Positions 7,222-14,563 of a DNA stretch of 41,030 nucleotides are shown piece by piece; positions within the stretch are counted from its first letter, which is position 1, and each line of letters opens with the position of its first letter. Below the pieces are notes generated by a model that did not search any database, had not been told where the DNA came from, and saw only the letters and a list, made by a program, of their open reading frames with translations. Where the stretch lies: positions 1 to 41,030 of the forward strand of contig CABMIB010000026.1 in the NCBI GenBank assembly GCA_902386135.1, read 5' to 3'. The DNA comes from an uncultured archaeon. Lineage in GTDB: Archaea; Halobacteriota; Methanosarcinia; Methanosarcinales; Methanoperedenaceae. A program made the translations under genes and the position numbers.

Positions 7222-7422
7222 TTAATTAGTTGACGGTGCGTTTTTCTCAATAATCAGACGCTTATTCTCAGCATCCACCGTGATCGTCAGCTTCTCACCT
7301 TCCTTAAACGGGAAAAGCCCGTCCCTTGCAACCTCGGCAGGTACATATATGAAAAACCTATCGTATTCTTTTCCAGCCGTCTTTGTCCGGCGATTAATTA
7401 ATTTCCCTTGTCCAGAAATCAC
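7222..7422 (-). CDS. AbrB/SpoVT-type DNA-binding protein
   Basis: 66 residues. The segment FFIYVPAEVARDGLFPFKEGEKLTI followed by RLIIEK is the swapped-hairpin AbrB pattern (start strand, VPxEvxxdxxfxfkeGe, end strand). Such proteins are dimeric transcription regulators or antitoxins; no toxin gene is adjacent, so regulation is the likelier role. GGTAT (7471-7475) and ATACC (7492-7496) form an inverted repeat about 50 bp upstream of its start and could be an operator. Confidence 0.78.
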   Translation of the reverse strand: MISGQGKLINRRTKTAGKEYDRFFIYVPAEVARDGLFPFKEGEKLTITVDAENKRLIIEKNAPSTN

Positions 7423-7554
7423 GTTTTTCTCACGGCGCTAACATATTTTTTTATCCTTATCTATTTTATGGGTATCTATTATGTAGTTTGTATACCTATA
7501 TTGGTAGCAGAAACTATATAAACAATTAAAAGGTATTAAACCGAGGTTGTGGGC

Positions 7555-7599
7555 CGCGGTTAGCACTATTTTTATTAACCCCCCCACTCCCCAACCGCG
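7555..7599. repeat. GC-rich inverted repeat
   Basis: CGCGGTT (7555-7561) is repeated inverted as AACCGCG (7593-7599) around an AT-rich loop with a run of C residues. Another GC-rich stretch, CGTCGGCGCGC, follows. It lies in a gene-free stretch (7423-7873) that also holds the larger palindrome at 7686-7817. Confidence 0.4.
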
Positions 7600-7685
7600 A
7601 ACCGTCGGCGCGCAACTTGTGCTGATAAATTATAGTTATTACGGCAAGTTCAAATATACGGTAGCTTTCTAAAGTATTCCATGGA

Positions 7686-7817
7686 ATGATCAGGTTAAAC
7701 ACCGCAAAGAGCGCAAAGAACGCAAAGCATAGCAGCAATAATCTTTGCGAACTTTGCGTTCTTCGCGGTGAGTTCATTGTTTGTTGCGTGAGTTCATTAT
7801 TTGTTGCAACTGATCAT
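7686..7817. repeat. Nested palindromic element with 9-bp iterated units
   Basis: The left arm 7701-7727 is three 9-mers, ACCGCAAAG AGCGCAAAG AACGCAAAG read in units. The right arm 7743-7769 is three inverted 9-mers ending CGCGGT. Outside lie two direct 20-bp copies starting GTGAGTTCATT (7768-7787 and 7788-7807, one mismatch). ATGATCAGGTT (7686) and AACTGATCAT (about 7808) close the element as imperfect terminal inverted repeats. It resembles a small non-autonomous palindromic element. The open frame across it is not a credible gene. Confidence 0.68.
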
Positions 7818-7873
7818 GGATACTAAAGCTAAACTTTGGGGTTAATTACTATAGGTCTCCTTTCTGGACCCGC

Positions 7874-8245
7874 TCAACCTAAACCAAACACTTTTTTACA
7901 ATCCAGCATTTTCCTGGCAACAGCGCCAAAATCATCGTAGCATGCAAGCAGATAGAACAACATGAAAAGAGGCGTAGAATATGCCCATCCGCCTGCGATC
8001 ACCGGAGGCAGCCCGAAAGCAATGCCCAGCATATGCCCGTAGACCTTCTTATCTTTTATCCGGTCCCAGTCGGCAGCTACTGTTATATTGCCGCCCTTGA
8101 ACAAAACCCTGTATTCAAGATGATTTAACCTGGCAAAAAGAATATGACCCAGTTCATGCAGGCCCACAGATATTACAAGAAAAACAAGCGTCACCAGAAG
8201 ATATGAACCAAAACCGTAAAGAAGAACATAATATGATGATAACAT
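7874..8245 (-). CDS. Small M50-like membrane metalloprotease homologue
   Basis: 123 residues. An N-terminal hydrophobic segment (about 9-30) leads into VGLHELGHILFARL, which holds an HExxH zinc motif (HELGH) within a membrane helix, as in site-2 protease relatives. Two more hydrophobic stretches follow (GIAFGLPPVIAGG and TPLFMLFYLLACYDD). An Asp is present in CYDDFG, a place where M50 enzymes hold the third ligand, but this is uncertain. It is shorter than classical S2P enzymes and lacks a PDZ domain. It stands alone, followed by Trm5-like and mtxX genes on the same strand. Confidence 0.7.
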   Translation of the reverse strand: MLSSYYVLLYGFGSYLLVTLVFLVISVGLHELGHILFARLNHLEYRVLFKGGNITVAADWDRIKDKKVYGHMLGIAFGLPPVIAGGWAYSTPLFMLFYLLACYDDFGAVARKMLDCKKVFGLG

Positions 8246-8290
8246 ACTGTCTTAACCTGTCATGACATACGTCAGATGAACTTATTTAAG

Positions 8291-9085
8291 TTATCGCCTT
8301 TGCATATCAAAGACGTATCTCTTTACCCGCGGCGCTACCCCGCCGCAATCTCTATAAAAATCTATATGCCATCCTTTTTCTTCAAGTAACCTTTTAAAAT
8401 GGGGTATCTCAAAATCCTTTTTGAACGTATAAAAGTGGATCGTCCCCCCGGATTTCAATATGGGACAGGCAAGCATTAGAAAGTGGTCCTGACTATAAGG
8501 GGCAGGCATCACTATCCTGTCAAAAGGTTTTTTGAAAAGATCAGCCATTAAATTCGCATCGCCAAGGATGATATCAGCCCCGATATTATTGAGTTCTGCG
8601 TTCTTTCTGAATAAAGCGCATGCATCCGGATTATTATCAAGTCCTGTTATATTTACGTTCCTCCTCTTCTTGATCGGAATCAGAAACGGTCCCACGCCGC
8701 AGAATAAAACAAGGATATTCTCGCCATCTTTTGCACTTTCTGATATCCTGTTCCTTTCAAAAGCCAGTTTTCCTGAAAAATATGTCTTTGCTATATCCAC
8801 TTGAAAAATGCAGCCGTTCTCCCTGTGCAGCGTTCCGGTCGTATTACCAAGCAGCAGCTCAAATTCCCCGATGCGCTTTTCCCCTTTTAGCTTATCTACC
8901 TTGCGCAGGACTGTCCTGATATCTTTCCTGTGGGACGCCAGTGCCTGTGCGATAAGATACTTTTCATCATCAAGTGCTGAAGGGATATTGATTATCCCGA
9001 TTTCCCCGATTACCTCAAAGCCGCCCGGGAGGAGAGTGAGTTTTTCCTGCGGCAGCTTGCCTTTCAGGAGGTCTTTAAGGGACAT
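8291..9085 (-). CDS. Trm5-family class I SAM methyltransferase
   Basis: 264 residues when started at the ATG at 9085, which overlaps the end of mtxX by 11 bp. The body follows the Trm5/TYW2 layout: a small alpha/beta domain, then RENGCIFQVDIAKTYFSGKLAFERNRI, then LVLFCGVGPFLIPI (SAM-binding loop, about 125-137), GLDNNPDACALFRKN and ILGDAN. Family members methylate N1 of G37 in tRNA or carry out the related wyosine step. The usual NLP motif after motif IV is here MPAPYSQDHFL, so target specificity is unsure. Co-linear with mtxX and proC. Confidence 0.8.
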   Translation of the reverse strand: MSLKDLLKGKLPQEKLTLLPGGFEVIGEIGIINIPSALDDEKYLIAQALASHRKDIRTVLRKVDKLKGEKRIGEFELLLGNTTGTLHRENGCIFQVDIAKTYFSGKLAFERNRISESAKDGENILVLFCGVGPFLIPIKKRRNVNITGLDNNPDACALFRKNAELNNIGADIILGDANLMADLFKKPFDRIVMPAPYSQDHFLMLACPILKSGGTIHFYTFKKDFEIPHFKRLLEEKGWHIDFYRDCGGVAPRVKRYVFDMQRR

Positions 9086-9893
9086 TGGTATCGAGGTTCT
9101 TAAGCGCGCTTGCAAGCATAATAGCCCTTGCAGCATCCTCTTTTACCCTGGAAGTATCCACGAACACCTTTTTCATCAATACGGGTGCGCCATAACCGTG
9201 TCCTCCGCCCAGGAACACAAGTGTCCTGAAAATTAGGTTGCCGGATATTCCATCAGGCGCGATAATGAAATTTGCCTCCCCGATTGCATCCTCTATCAGG
9301 ATTGAATAGTTCTTTGCGTTAATCCCCAACTCACATACTTTTTTCGTAACAAGCTCAGCCTCTGCAAGCGTCCTGTCCACCTGTTTGTCCCTGCCGGCAT
9401 CCTCGAAACGACCGCCTGAGAGAATCCCGACTCTCACCTGGATACCGAGGCGTTCGATATATTCAACACCGCGCTTTACCAGTTCAACCTTGTCCTCAAC
9501 CGAATTTCCTTCATCGATACCCACAGGCGCAAGAAAAAACGGCGTCCCCTCCGCTGTTTCAAGTAATGCCACCCTGTACAGCTTCTTCATACCAAGCGAG
9601 CTTTTTAGCGCAGTGAGAGTTTTTGTGGCGCCAAGCGTTCCCCGTACAGCCCCGTCTATCTCCCCGCCGACCAGCATCTCTACCAATTTCCCGGACGGCT
9701 CTGTGGAATGTACTATTTTAAGGCTTGTACCCGTCGTTCTTATCTGTTCTTCATCGCCTACGAGCACAACCTCGGCATAATCGCCGACATCCTCTGCACT
9801 TTTAATGAACTCTTCGGATATCCTGCCGATACCAAGCCCTATCCTGGCATGGTTTTCCCTTGCTTTTCTTTCGATATCAGAAATAATTCCCAT
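9075..9893 (-). CDS. mtxX: MtxX, methanogenesis marker protein 4
   Basis: 272 residues. The order of conserved blocks is [86 protein letters not shown] and [23 protein letters not shown]. This is the MtxX family, related in fold to phosphate acetyl/butyryltransferases. It is found almost only in archaea that carry methyl-coenzyme M reductase, hence the methanogenesis marker name; its reaction is not settled. It is followed by a Trm5-like methylase with overlapping ends, and proC ends 18 bp upstream. Length is typical. Confidence 0.9.
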   Translation of the reverse strand: MGIISDIERKARENHARIGLGIGRISEEFIKSAEDVGDYAEVVLVGDEEQIRTTGTSLKIVHSTEPSGKLVEMLVGGEIDGAVRGTLGATKTLTALKSSLGMKKLYRVALLETAEGTPFFLAPVGIDEGNSVEDKVELVKRGVEYIERLGIQVRVGILSGGRFEDAGRDKQVDRTLAEAELVTKKVCELGINAKNYSILIEDAIGEANFIIAPDGISGNLIFRTLVFLGGGHGYGAPVLMKKVFVDTSRVKEDAARAIMLASALKNLDTNVP

Positions 9894-9911
9894 AAACCGG
9901 TGAGATTACGA

Positions 9912-10742
9912 TCATTTCTTTTTTCCCAGTTCCTTTGACCGCTCGCATGCAGCAATTACAGCGTTCATCATTGCAACCCGGACGCCGCGCTCTTCTATAA
10001 CCCTGATGCCCCGGATCGTCGTCCCGCCGGGTGAGGTAACCATATCCTTTAATTCGCCTGTATGAGTCACATTTGAAAGTACCATTTTAGCTGCCCCGAG
10101 GACTGTCTGCGCCGCAAGCAGCTTTGCCGTGTTCCTGTCAAGACCTTCATGTACGCCGCCGTCTGCAAGCGCTTCTATTATCATGAAGATATATGCCGGT
10201 CCGCTTCCGGATAATCCCGTAACTGCATCCATCAGATGTTCCGGTAATATTACGGTCCTGCCAATGGAACTGAATATCTCGCTCACCAGGGATGCGTCCT
10301 CTTTAGATACAGCGCTTCCCAGGCTGATCGCGCAGGCGGCTTCTCTTACGGTAGCGGCTATATTGGGCATCACCCTGACCACTTTTGTTCCCTGAGGTAG
10401 CGCTTTTTCAAAGGTCTCTATCGGGACGCCGGCTGCTATAGATACGATGAGATGTTTCTTTACAGAACCTTTTATTTCTTCCAGAACCGCCGGGATGGTC
10501 TGGGGCTTGACCGCGATTACGATTATATCCGAACCGAGGACAACATCACAATTATCTTTGCAAATGTTGATTTTACATTCTTTCCCCAGCAGCTCCAGTT
10601 TTACTTGGTCAGCGTCGCCTGCATAGATTTTCGAAGGTGCAATGAGTTTAGCCGCAAGAATTCCTTTGATCAGGGCTTCACCCATTTTTCCAGTGCCGAT
10701 AAATCCTATTTTTTTATTATCCGTGCCAGTCATTGCCTCCAT
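9912..10742 (-). CDS. proC: Pyrroline-5-carboxylate reductase
   Basis: 276 residues. The NADP-binding start KIGFIGTGKMGEALIKGIL is followed by the C-terminal ProC signature GLSGSGPAYIFMIIEALADGGV and SPGGTTIRGIRVIEERGVR. It reduces pyrroline-5-carboxylate to proline in the cytoplasm. Length matches the family. The first ATG (10742) or the fourth codon, also ATG and after a GGAGG placed unusually close, could start translation. It heads a short same-strand run with mtxX and the Trm5-like gene. Confidence 0.95.
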   Translation of the reverse strand: MEAMTGTDNKKIGFIGTGKMGEALIKGILAAKLIAPSKIYAGDADQVKLELLGKECKINICKDNCDVVLGSDIIVIAVKPQTIPAVLEEIKGSVKKHLIVSIAAGVPIETFEKALPQGTKVVRVMPNIAATVREAACAISLGSAVSKEDASLVSEIFSSIGRTVILPEHLMDAVTGLSGSGPAYIFMIIEALADGGVHEGLDRNTAKLLAAQTVLGAAKMVLSNVTHTGELKDMVTSPGGTTIRGIRVIEERGVRVAMMNAVIAACERSKELGKKK

Positions 10743-10792
10743 TAAAGTGACTGAATCGATAAAAACATTTTCATGAGATTAAGGATTAAGCG

Positions 10793-10830
10793 AAAAAATT
10801 AAAAACTAACCGGTTTAAACTAACCGGTTT
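10793..10830 (-). terminator. Transcription terminator after nac, with 14-bp direct repeat
   Basis: On the minus strand the nac stop codon lies inside two head-to-tail 14-bp copies of AAACCGGTTAGTTT (10803-10816 and 10817-10830). Each contains the palindrome AACCGGTT. They are followed by TTTTTAATTTTTTC. The T-rich tail fits archaeal termination; the duplicated palindrome may strengthen it. Confidence 0.6.
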
Positions 10831-11173
10831 TACTGAGTTTCAAGATTGCGGCTGCAATATCCCCTTTTGTTTCTTTGAGCGCACTCCTGGCATCGTTCTC
10901 GCTTGCCTTCGTCTGCTCCATCACAAGTTTGATATCTTCTTCCGGGATTTTTGCTTCGCGCGCCACTTCCTGGGCAGTTCCGACAACCTGATACGTCTTC
11001 ATGCCCTTGGCATCCATTATCGTGACCTGCGCATCCTTGATAATAAAATCCTTCTCAGCGGTCCGGATTATCACTTCTTCCACATTTTCTATCTCGTTGA
11101 TGTCAATTCCCATCTGCTTCATCATTGAAGCCATCTTGCGGGGATTGATACCCTTGCCAAGTCCCGGGAACAT
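10820..11173 (-). CDS. nac: Archaeal nascent polypeptide-associated complex protein (alpha-NAC)
   Basis: 117 residues. The N-terminus MFPGLGKGINPRKMASMMKQMGI is typical of archaeal NAC, followed by the six-strand NAC domain (VIIRTAEKDFIIKDAQVTIMDAKGMKTYQVVG) and a C-terminal UBA domain (about 78-117, with ASENDARSALKETKGDIAAAILKL). It binds the ribosome near the exit tunnel and contacts emerging chains as a homodimer. Five bp separate it from the upstream HesB-like gene, so the two are probably co-transcribed. Confidence 0.95.
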   Translation of the reverse strand: MFPGLGKGINPRKMASMMKQMGIDINEIENVEEVIIRTAEKDFIIKDAQVTIMDAKGMKTYQVVGTAQEVAREAKIPEEDIKLVMEQTKASENDARSALKETKGDIAAAILKLSKTG

Positions 11174-11178
11174 CTAAC

Positions 11179-11496
11179 TCACCCGCAACTGCCGCATCCC
11201 GAGCCGCACCTGGCATGGGGATTATCTATAATGAAACCCTTTCCGTGATCGTTATCTATATAATCGATTTTGAATTCATCGATATCTTCCTGGAGGTCTT
11301 TATTGAAGAATATCTTTATCCCGTTACTCTCCAGAACCGTATCGTCACTTTTTGGGGATTTTTCAAGTGTAAGACCGTACTGTACCCCGCTGCATCCCAT
11401 CCCGGCTGCGAATATGCGCAATCCATGGTCGCTTTTCTTTTCATTTTCAAGTATTTGTTTCAATTCTAATGCGGCTGCATCTGTAATTTCTATCAT
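11179..11496 (-). CDS. HesB/IscA-like iron-sulfur carrier
   Basis: 105 residues with a HesB-type core: MIEITDAAALELKQIL, then LRIFAAGMGCSGVQYGLTLE with Cys35 at the first ligand position, and a C-terminal CGSGCGSCG (Cys97, 101, 104). Characterised A-type carriers hold Fe or Fe-S clusters with three Cys; the extra spacing here resembles the HesB-like group of methanogens. It acts in cytoplasmic Fe-S assembly or trafficking. It is the first gene of a pair with nac. Confidence 0.88.
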   Translation of the reverse strand: MIEITDAAALELKQILENEKKSDHGLRIFAAGMGCSGVQYGLTLEKSPKSDDTVLESNGIKIFFNKDLQEDIDEFKIDYIDNDHGKGFIIDNPHARCGSGCGSCG

Positions 11497-11614
11497 TCGG
11501 ATCTCCTTCTTTCCCTCTATGTTTTGGATATATATAAAAATATCAGTGCTTTACCGGTAACTTTCGGTCAAATGTATTTAATTGTATTTAATTTGTGATT
11601 TTATACTTTTATCC

Positions 11615-11836
11615 TCACCGATCCTCACTATTGAGTTTATCTATCTTATCATTTAAGTGAATAAAAGCCAAGCTTCCTAGACCACCCAATAGGAGCAAAA
11701 AAGAAATCGTAATCAAAAAATATCTTTGAACTTCAGAGAGACTAGCTGTCATCAAAAAGACGATAAATCCGAACGTCCCACTAATAACAACTGATATGAC
11801 CGATATCCATTTAGGGAATTCTGTCATGTATTTCAC
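11615..11836 (-). CDS. Small membrane protein with two predicted spans
   Basis: 73 residues. Two hydrophobic helices (about 11-31 and 39-60: ISVISVVISGTFGFIVFLMT and FLITISFLLLLGGLGSLAFI) with a short polar loop, and a charged C-terminal tail (KIDKLNSEDR). The ATG overlaps the TGA of the upstream 57-residue gene as ATGA, a sign of coupled translation. I do not recognise a family. The paired small-membrane layout could be an accessory, phage-like or regulatory module. Confidence 0.62.
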   Translation of the reverse strand: MKYMTEFPKWISVISVVISGTFGFIVFLMTASLSEVQRYFLITISFLLLLGGLGSLAFIHLNDKIDKLNSEDR

Positions 11837-12006
11837 CTTTTAAAGATTGATAAGACTGCGCCAGCTATCATCAAAATTGCAGCGATTAAAAATAATATCC
11901 CGAACAAAATATTAATTTGAGAAATGACTTGCCAAAATACCCAAATCAGAAGAATTGACACAAATATTGTCACAATCGTTTCAATGATATTTCCTCGTCT
12001 TCTCAT
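11833..12006 (-). CDS. Small membrane protein (57 aa)
   Basis: Minus-strand ATG at 12006-12004, TGA at 11835-11833. The sequence begins MRRRGNIIETIVTIFVSILL, a positively charged start, and has two hydrophobic stretches (about 7-28 and 32-53). The ATGA overlap with the next gene supports translation. No family recognised. The two overlapping genes look like a two-component membrane pair of unknown function. Confidence 0.6.
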   Translation of the reverse strand: MRRRGNIIETIVTIFVSILLIWVFWQVISQINILFGILFLIAAILMIAGAVLSIFKR

Positions 12007-12166
12007 ATAACACCAGCTTAATAATTCAACAATAGATAGATATTAAAGAATTTAATACTATCCTTTGCACTTAACACATTTACATCATACCCCATTAAAA
12101 CCCGCCATAACCCATCTAATGCGTTCCTGACACTGAAACAAACGTCTTGCAACACGCAACCATTTT

Positions 12167-12418
12167 TTAGATATCTGGATGCACGGAATTACGATCAAAC
12201 CAATCGTCAGCGAAAAGGTCAGAACAAAGTTCATCGCAATACCATCCGTTCAACTCAGGTTCACTACAACCCATGACTTTAATATGTTTTTCGGTATTGG
12301 GCTCAAAAACACTTCCACATTTTTTACATATGGCTATGATTCCCATATCCTTTAATCCATTTTCTATTCTATTCAACCTCTTTTCTAATTCATCCACTCT
12401 TTTGTCTGTTTCGTTCAT
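12167..12418 (-). CDS. Small coiled-coil zinc-finger protein
   Basis: 83 residues from the ATG at 12418; a TTG three codons upstream is a less likely start. The N-terminal 25 residues (MNETDKRVDELEKRLNRIEN) predict a short coiled coil. The rest has ICKKCGSVFEP, then GCSEPELNGWYCDELC, so four or more Cys at zinc-binding spacing. This is the layout of many small archaeal and viral zinc proteins. The weak upstream ribosome-binding signal lowers certainty about the exact start, not the gene. Confidence 0.68.
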   Translation of the reverse strand: MNETDKRVDELEKRLNRIENGLKDMGIIAICKKCGSVFEPNTEKHIKVMGCSEPELNGWYCDELCSDLFADDWFDRNSVHPDI

Positions 12419-12477
12419 AATTATCAACTGTGTTATCTTTTTGGTTATTTATTTTATCATGCTCATTTTATTTTAAA

Positions 12478-12510
12478 AAAATTAAAAAATAGAAGGGAAT
12501 TGCTCCCTTC
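12478..12510 (-). terminator. Hairpin terminator of the 48-aa membrane protein gene
   Basis: On the minus strand GAAGGGA-GCAAT-TCCCTTC (12510 to 12492) forms a 7-bp stem directly after the stop codon and is followed by TATTTTTTAATTTTTTT. This is a clear stem-loop plus T-run. Confidence 0.72.
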
Positions 12511-12655
12511 AAGCTTTGTAAAGTATCTTTAGGCTTAATGTACCAAACAATCCTGCCATTACAACAACAGCAGCAACCGTTGGGTTGACGCCGCTCCCGA
12601 CAAACAGGCTGTATGCAACGACGAGGATTATCAAGTACTCTTGAAGATTACTCAT
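12509..12655 (-). CDS. Small two-span membrane protein (48 aa)
   Basis: Minus-strand ATG at 12655-12653, directly after GGAGGTGA (perfect ribosome-binding site), and a TGA at 12511-12509. It starts MSNLQEYLIILVVAYSLFVG and has two hydrophobic helices split by a Gly/Asn/Pro turn (GSGVNPT), then AAVVVMAGLFGTLSLKIL. A TATA box and palindrome lie upstream (12726-12751) and a hairpin terminator follows, so the gene is framed on both sides. No family recognised. The composition recalls short holin-like or pilin-like membrane proteins, but that is only resemblance. Confidence 0.68.
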   Translation of the reverse strand: MSNLQEYLIILVVAYSLFVGSGVNPTVAAVVVMAGLFGTLSLKILYKA

Positions 12656-12725
12656 TCACCTCCATATCCTATTCCTTATCCTATGTTTCGCTCGCTCTAT
12701 CCTGCAAACAGCCAAGAACAAAAGC

Positions 12726-12751
12726 GTTATATAGTTCGTAAAACGAACTAT
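12726..12751 (-). promoter_or_regulatory. TATA box overlapped by a palindrome (probable operator)
   Basis: On the minus strand ACTATATAAC (12735-12725) fits an archaeal TATA box about 70 bp upstream of the 48-aa gene. The perfect inverted repeat ATAGTTCGT (12731-12739) / ACGAACTAT (12743-12751), with a 3-bp spacer, overlaps its upstream half. A repressor bound there would block TBP/TFB. The ACGAACT core is the unit also iterated at 2154-2234 and 17471-17546. Confidence 0.5.
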
Positions 12752-12793
12752 GTATTGAGGTTAACGCCTTCATTTCTTGGGCAAATTTGCTCA

Positions 12794-12818
12794 ACGGCAG
12801 TGTTCGTACCACTGCCGT
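12794..12818. other. Perfect 9-bp hairpin in intergenic DNA
   Basis: ACGGCAGTG (12794-12802), loop TTCGTAC, CACTGCCGT (12810-12818). A 10-bp palindrome GCAAATTTGC (12781-12790) lies just before it and a T8 run follows at 12851-12858. It could be part of a small plus-strand RNA or a second protein-binding site. From here to 13180 the DNA is AT-rich with no gene seen. Confidence 0.4.
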
Positions 12819-13180
12819 CTATATGTTATCAGGTTAGAATCTTATATAACTTTTTTTTAGACCATATTTGAATACAATTAATTACTAATTGTTACCAGAT
12901 ATTTTATCAAATATTTTACCAGATAACAGCATTATAATAAAGCACACTATTATAAAGATATTATTTTTGTTTTAGACACTTTAATTTTTTATAAAAATAA
13001 AATTTAAGACTGCTTATTTTACACGGATAAATATAAGTTATGACAGCGAAGTACAGGATAAGAATACTTCAATTTAATACAAATTTTAAAATTTAGCGTA
13101 AACTCAATAAATAATTGTATTTAATTATAATTCAGAAAAGTATATATATTATGAAAGAAAGTTTTAAATAAGGTGATACG

Positions 13181-13504
13181 ATGGAGCCCCTCAGGCTTAG
13201 AATAAAAAGGCGCCTTGAAGTATACCTGGAACTTGATATAGACGGGATAAGGAAATTTGTAATAAACATGCTGCTGGAATTAAAAAAGGTAACTGTAGAC
13301 ATGCTGTATCGTGAGATAAATAAGAAATTCAAAGTTTCTTACAGTGCTGTGGCTTCAACACTGGGTTATATCCACTCCAAACTCGGCATCCTGCATGCCT
13401 TCAAAGAATCGTATAAAACACCCACGGTGTACTCATTAAAAGAAGAGTACGTGGATTTAATCAAAAGCGCTTTAATTGATAAAAAACCTATTAGCATACC
13501 ATAG
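13181..13504 (+). CDS. DUF2551 family winged-helix-like protein
   Basis: 107 residues, preceded by AAGGTGAT six bases before the ATG and by a TATA-like AGTATATATATTA near 13139. The N-terminal IKRRLEVYLELDIDGIRKFVINMLLELKKVTVDMLYREI and the middle YSAVASTLGYIHSKLGILHAFKES resemble a winged-helix DNA-binding protein and match the small DUF2551 family of methanogen-related archaea. Its role is unknown; gene regulation is plausible. Its end overlaps the convergent HD gene by 14 bp. Confidence 0.78.
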   Translation: MEPLRLRIKRRLEVYLELDIDGIRKFVINMLLELKKVTVDMLYREINKKFKVSYSAVASTLGYIHSKLGILHAFKESYKTPTVYSLKEEYVDLIKSALIDKKPISIP

Positions 13505-14018
13505 AGTCAATCTCATTTTTTAACTCAATAAAGCGTTTGATTATTTTTTCATCGAACTGTTTTTCTTTCAGGCTCAGTACCAGTTCATCCATAGTGCCGA
13601 CCATGGAGCCGGACACAAGATTATCCGCATGCGCAACTATCTTTTCTTCAAGCGTTACCGGAAGATAATCCCTGGCTGGAAGCCCGAAAGCGACAGCTTC
13701 TTCCCCGGTAATGCCCGCCCCTATGTGCCGTTCTATAATATTCACTATTTTATCGCCGAGCCCGTTCTCAAGGGCTATCCTGGCGCCTTTAACTGCATGG
13801 TCGATACCGTGTGTTTTTGACCTGCCGATATCATGAAGTAGCCCGCCTAAGAAAACAGCGTCCACATCCACTTTTATTGATGTCCCTCTTTTTTGTGCGC
13901 ACCTGTTGATATCAAGTGCTATTTTCCTGGCATACCGCGCTACGGTCTTACAGTGCTCAACCACATTCGGTGAACATCCTGAACTGGTCAGCAGGTTTAT
14001 CGCATCAGTTTCTATCAA
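13491..14018 (-). CDS. HD-domain phosphohydrolase family protein
   Basis: 175 residues with an HD fold: VVEHCKTVARYARKIA (first His), GGLLHDIGRS (the His-Asp pair), GIDHAVKGARI, ERHIGAG and KIVAHADNLVSG (the last Asp). The TIGR00295-type archaeal group has this spacing. HD proteins hydrolyse phosphate bonds with metal ions; the substrate here is unknown. The start overlaps the stop of tfe by 4 bp, so it is the last gene of the aCPSF2-trm56-ATP-grasp-tfe operon. Confidence 0.88.
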   Translation of the reverse strand: MIETDAINLLTSSGCSPNVVEHCKTVARYARKIALDINRCAQKRGTSIKVDVDAVFLGGLLHDIGRSKTHGIDHAVKGARIALENGLGDKIVNIIERHIGAGITGEEAVAFGLPARDYLPVTLEEKIVAHADNLVSGSMVGTMDELVLSLKEKQFDEKIIKRFIELKNEIDSMVC

Positions 14019-14527
14019 GCAGGTGCACCTGCGGTCATTTCCTCAAGCTCTGAAATCCTCTGTTTCAGGGCTTTAATGACAGGTTCATTGTCCTGGTATG
14101 CCAGGTCTTCACCGCATACCGGGCAGAGGAAATCAAGCTCGGTCGCATCATCGAAAAGATAACGCCCGCACTGGTTCTTGCATGTGTAGAAAACTTTCCC
14201 GTCCTCGAATTCAAGCTTGGCCCTGAGGTTCCTTAAGGTTCTTTTAGCCTCAATTTCAAGCTGGCGGTTCAGGCTGCCCAGGTCAAGCTTCCATAGATAT
14301 GTGAGCCAGCCGCTATCGGTATCCCTTACCCTGCGATACAGTGCAAGCCTGTTCTCATATAAAATGAAAAGGGTCCTTCTCACGATGTTCAATAGAACAC
14401 CGGTCACCTCGGCTATCTTCTCGTCTGTAACCTCGCCTTCGGGCATCTTTTGCACGACTTTGAAACCCTCGTCGCCAACCAGATTTATGAAATAACCTCT
14501 GATAACAGGATCATCCAAATCAACCAA
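14015..14527 (-). CDS. tfe: Transcription factor E (TFIIE alpha homologue)
   Basis: 170 residues. An N-terminal winged helix (1-85: VIRGYFINLVGDEGFKVV, VTDEKIAEVTGVLLNIVRRTLFILYENRLA) is followed by a linker helix and a zinc ribbon with Cys116, Cys120, Cys135 and Cys138. It stabilises the open promoter complex of archaeal RNA polymerase. The length and architecture are standard. It sits downstream of a predicted ATP-grasp gene with a 36-bp gap and overlaps the HD gene. Confidence 0.96.
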   Translation of the reverse strand: MVDLDDPVIRGYFINLVGDEGFKVVQKMPEGEVTDEKIAEVTGVLLNIVRRTLFILYENRLALYRRVRDTDSGWLTYLWKLDLGSLNRQLEIEAKRTLRNLRAKLEFEDGKVFYTCKNQCGRYLFDDATELDFLCPVCGEDLAYQDNEPVIKALKQRISELEEMTAGAPA

Positions 14528-14563
14528 AAATCATCACCGTCCTATTCTTGTCTTATTATGGCT

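Noticed and set aside
7526-7777. Minus-strand open frame across the nested palindrome
   Set aside because: The translation is repeat-derived and lacks a credible start.
12641-12871. Plus-strand frame of 76 codons
   Set aside because: It overlaps the operator, hairpins and the opposite-strand 48-aa gene; no ribosome-binding site and no protein-like pattern.
13019-13180. Possible origin or regulatory AT-rich region
   Set aside because: AT-rich with scattered TATA-like boxes only; no repeated origin boxes or Orc1/Cdc6 gene nearby.
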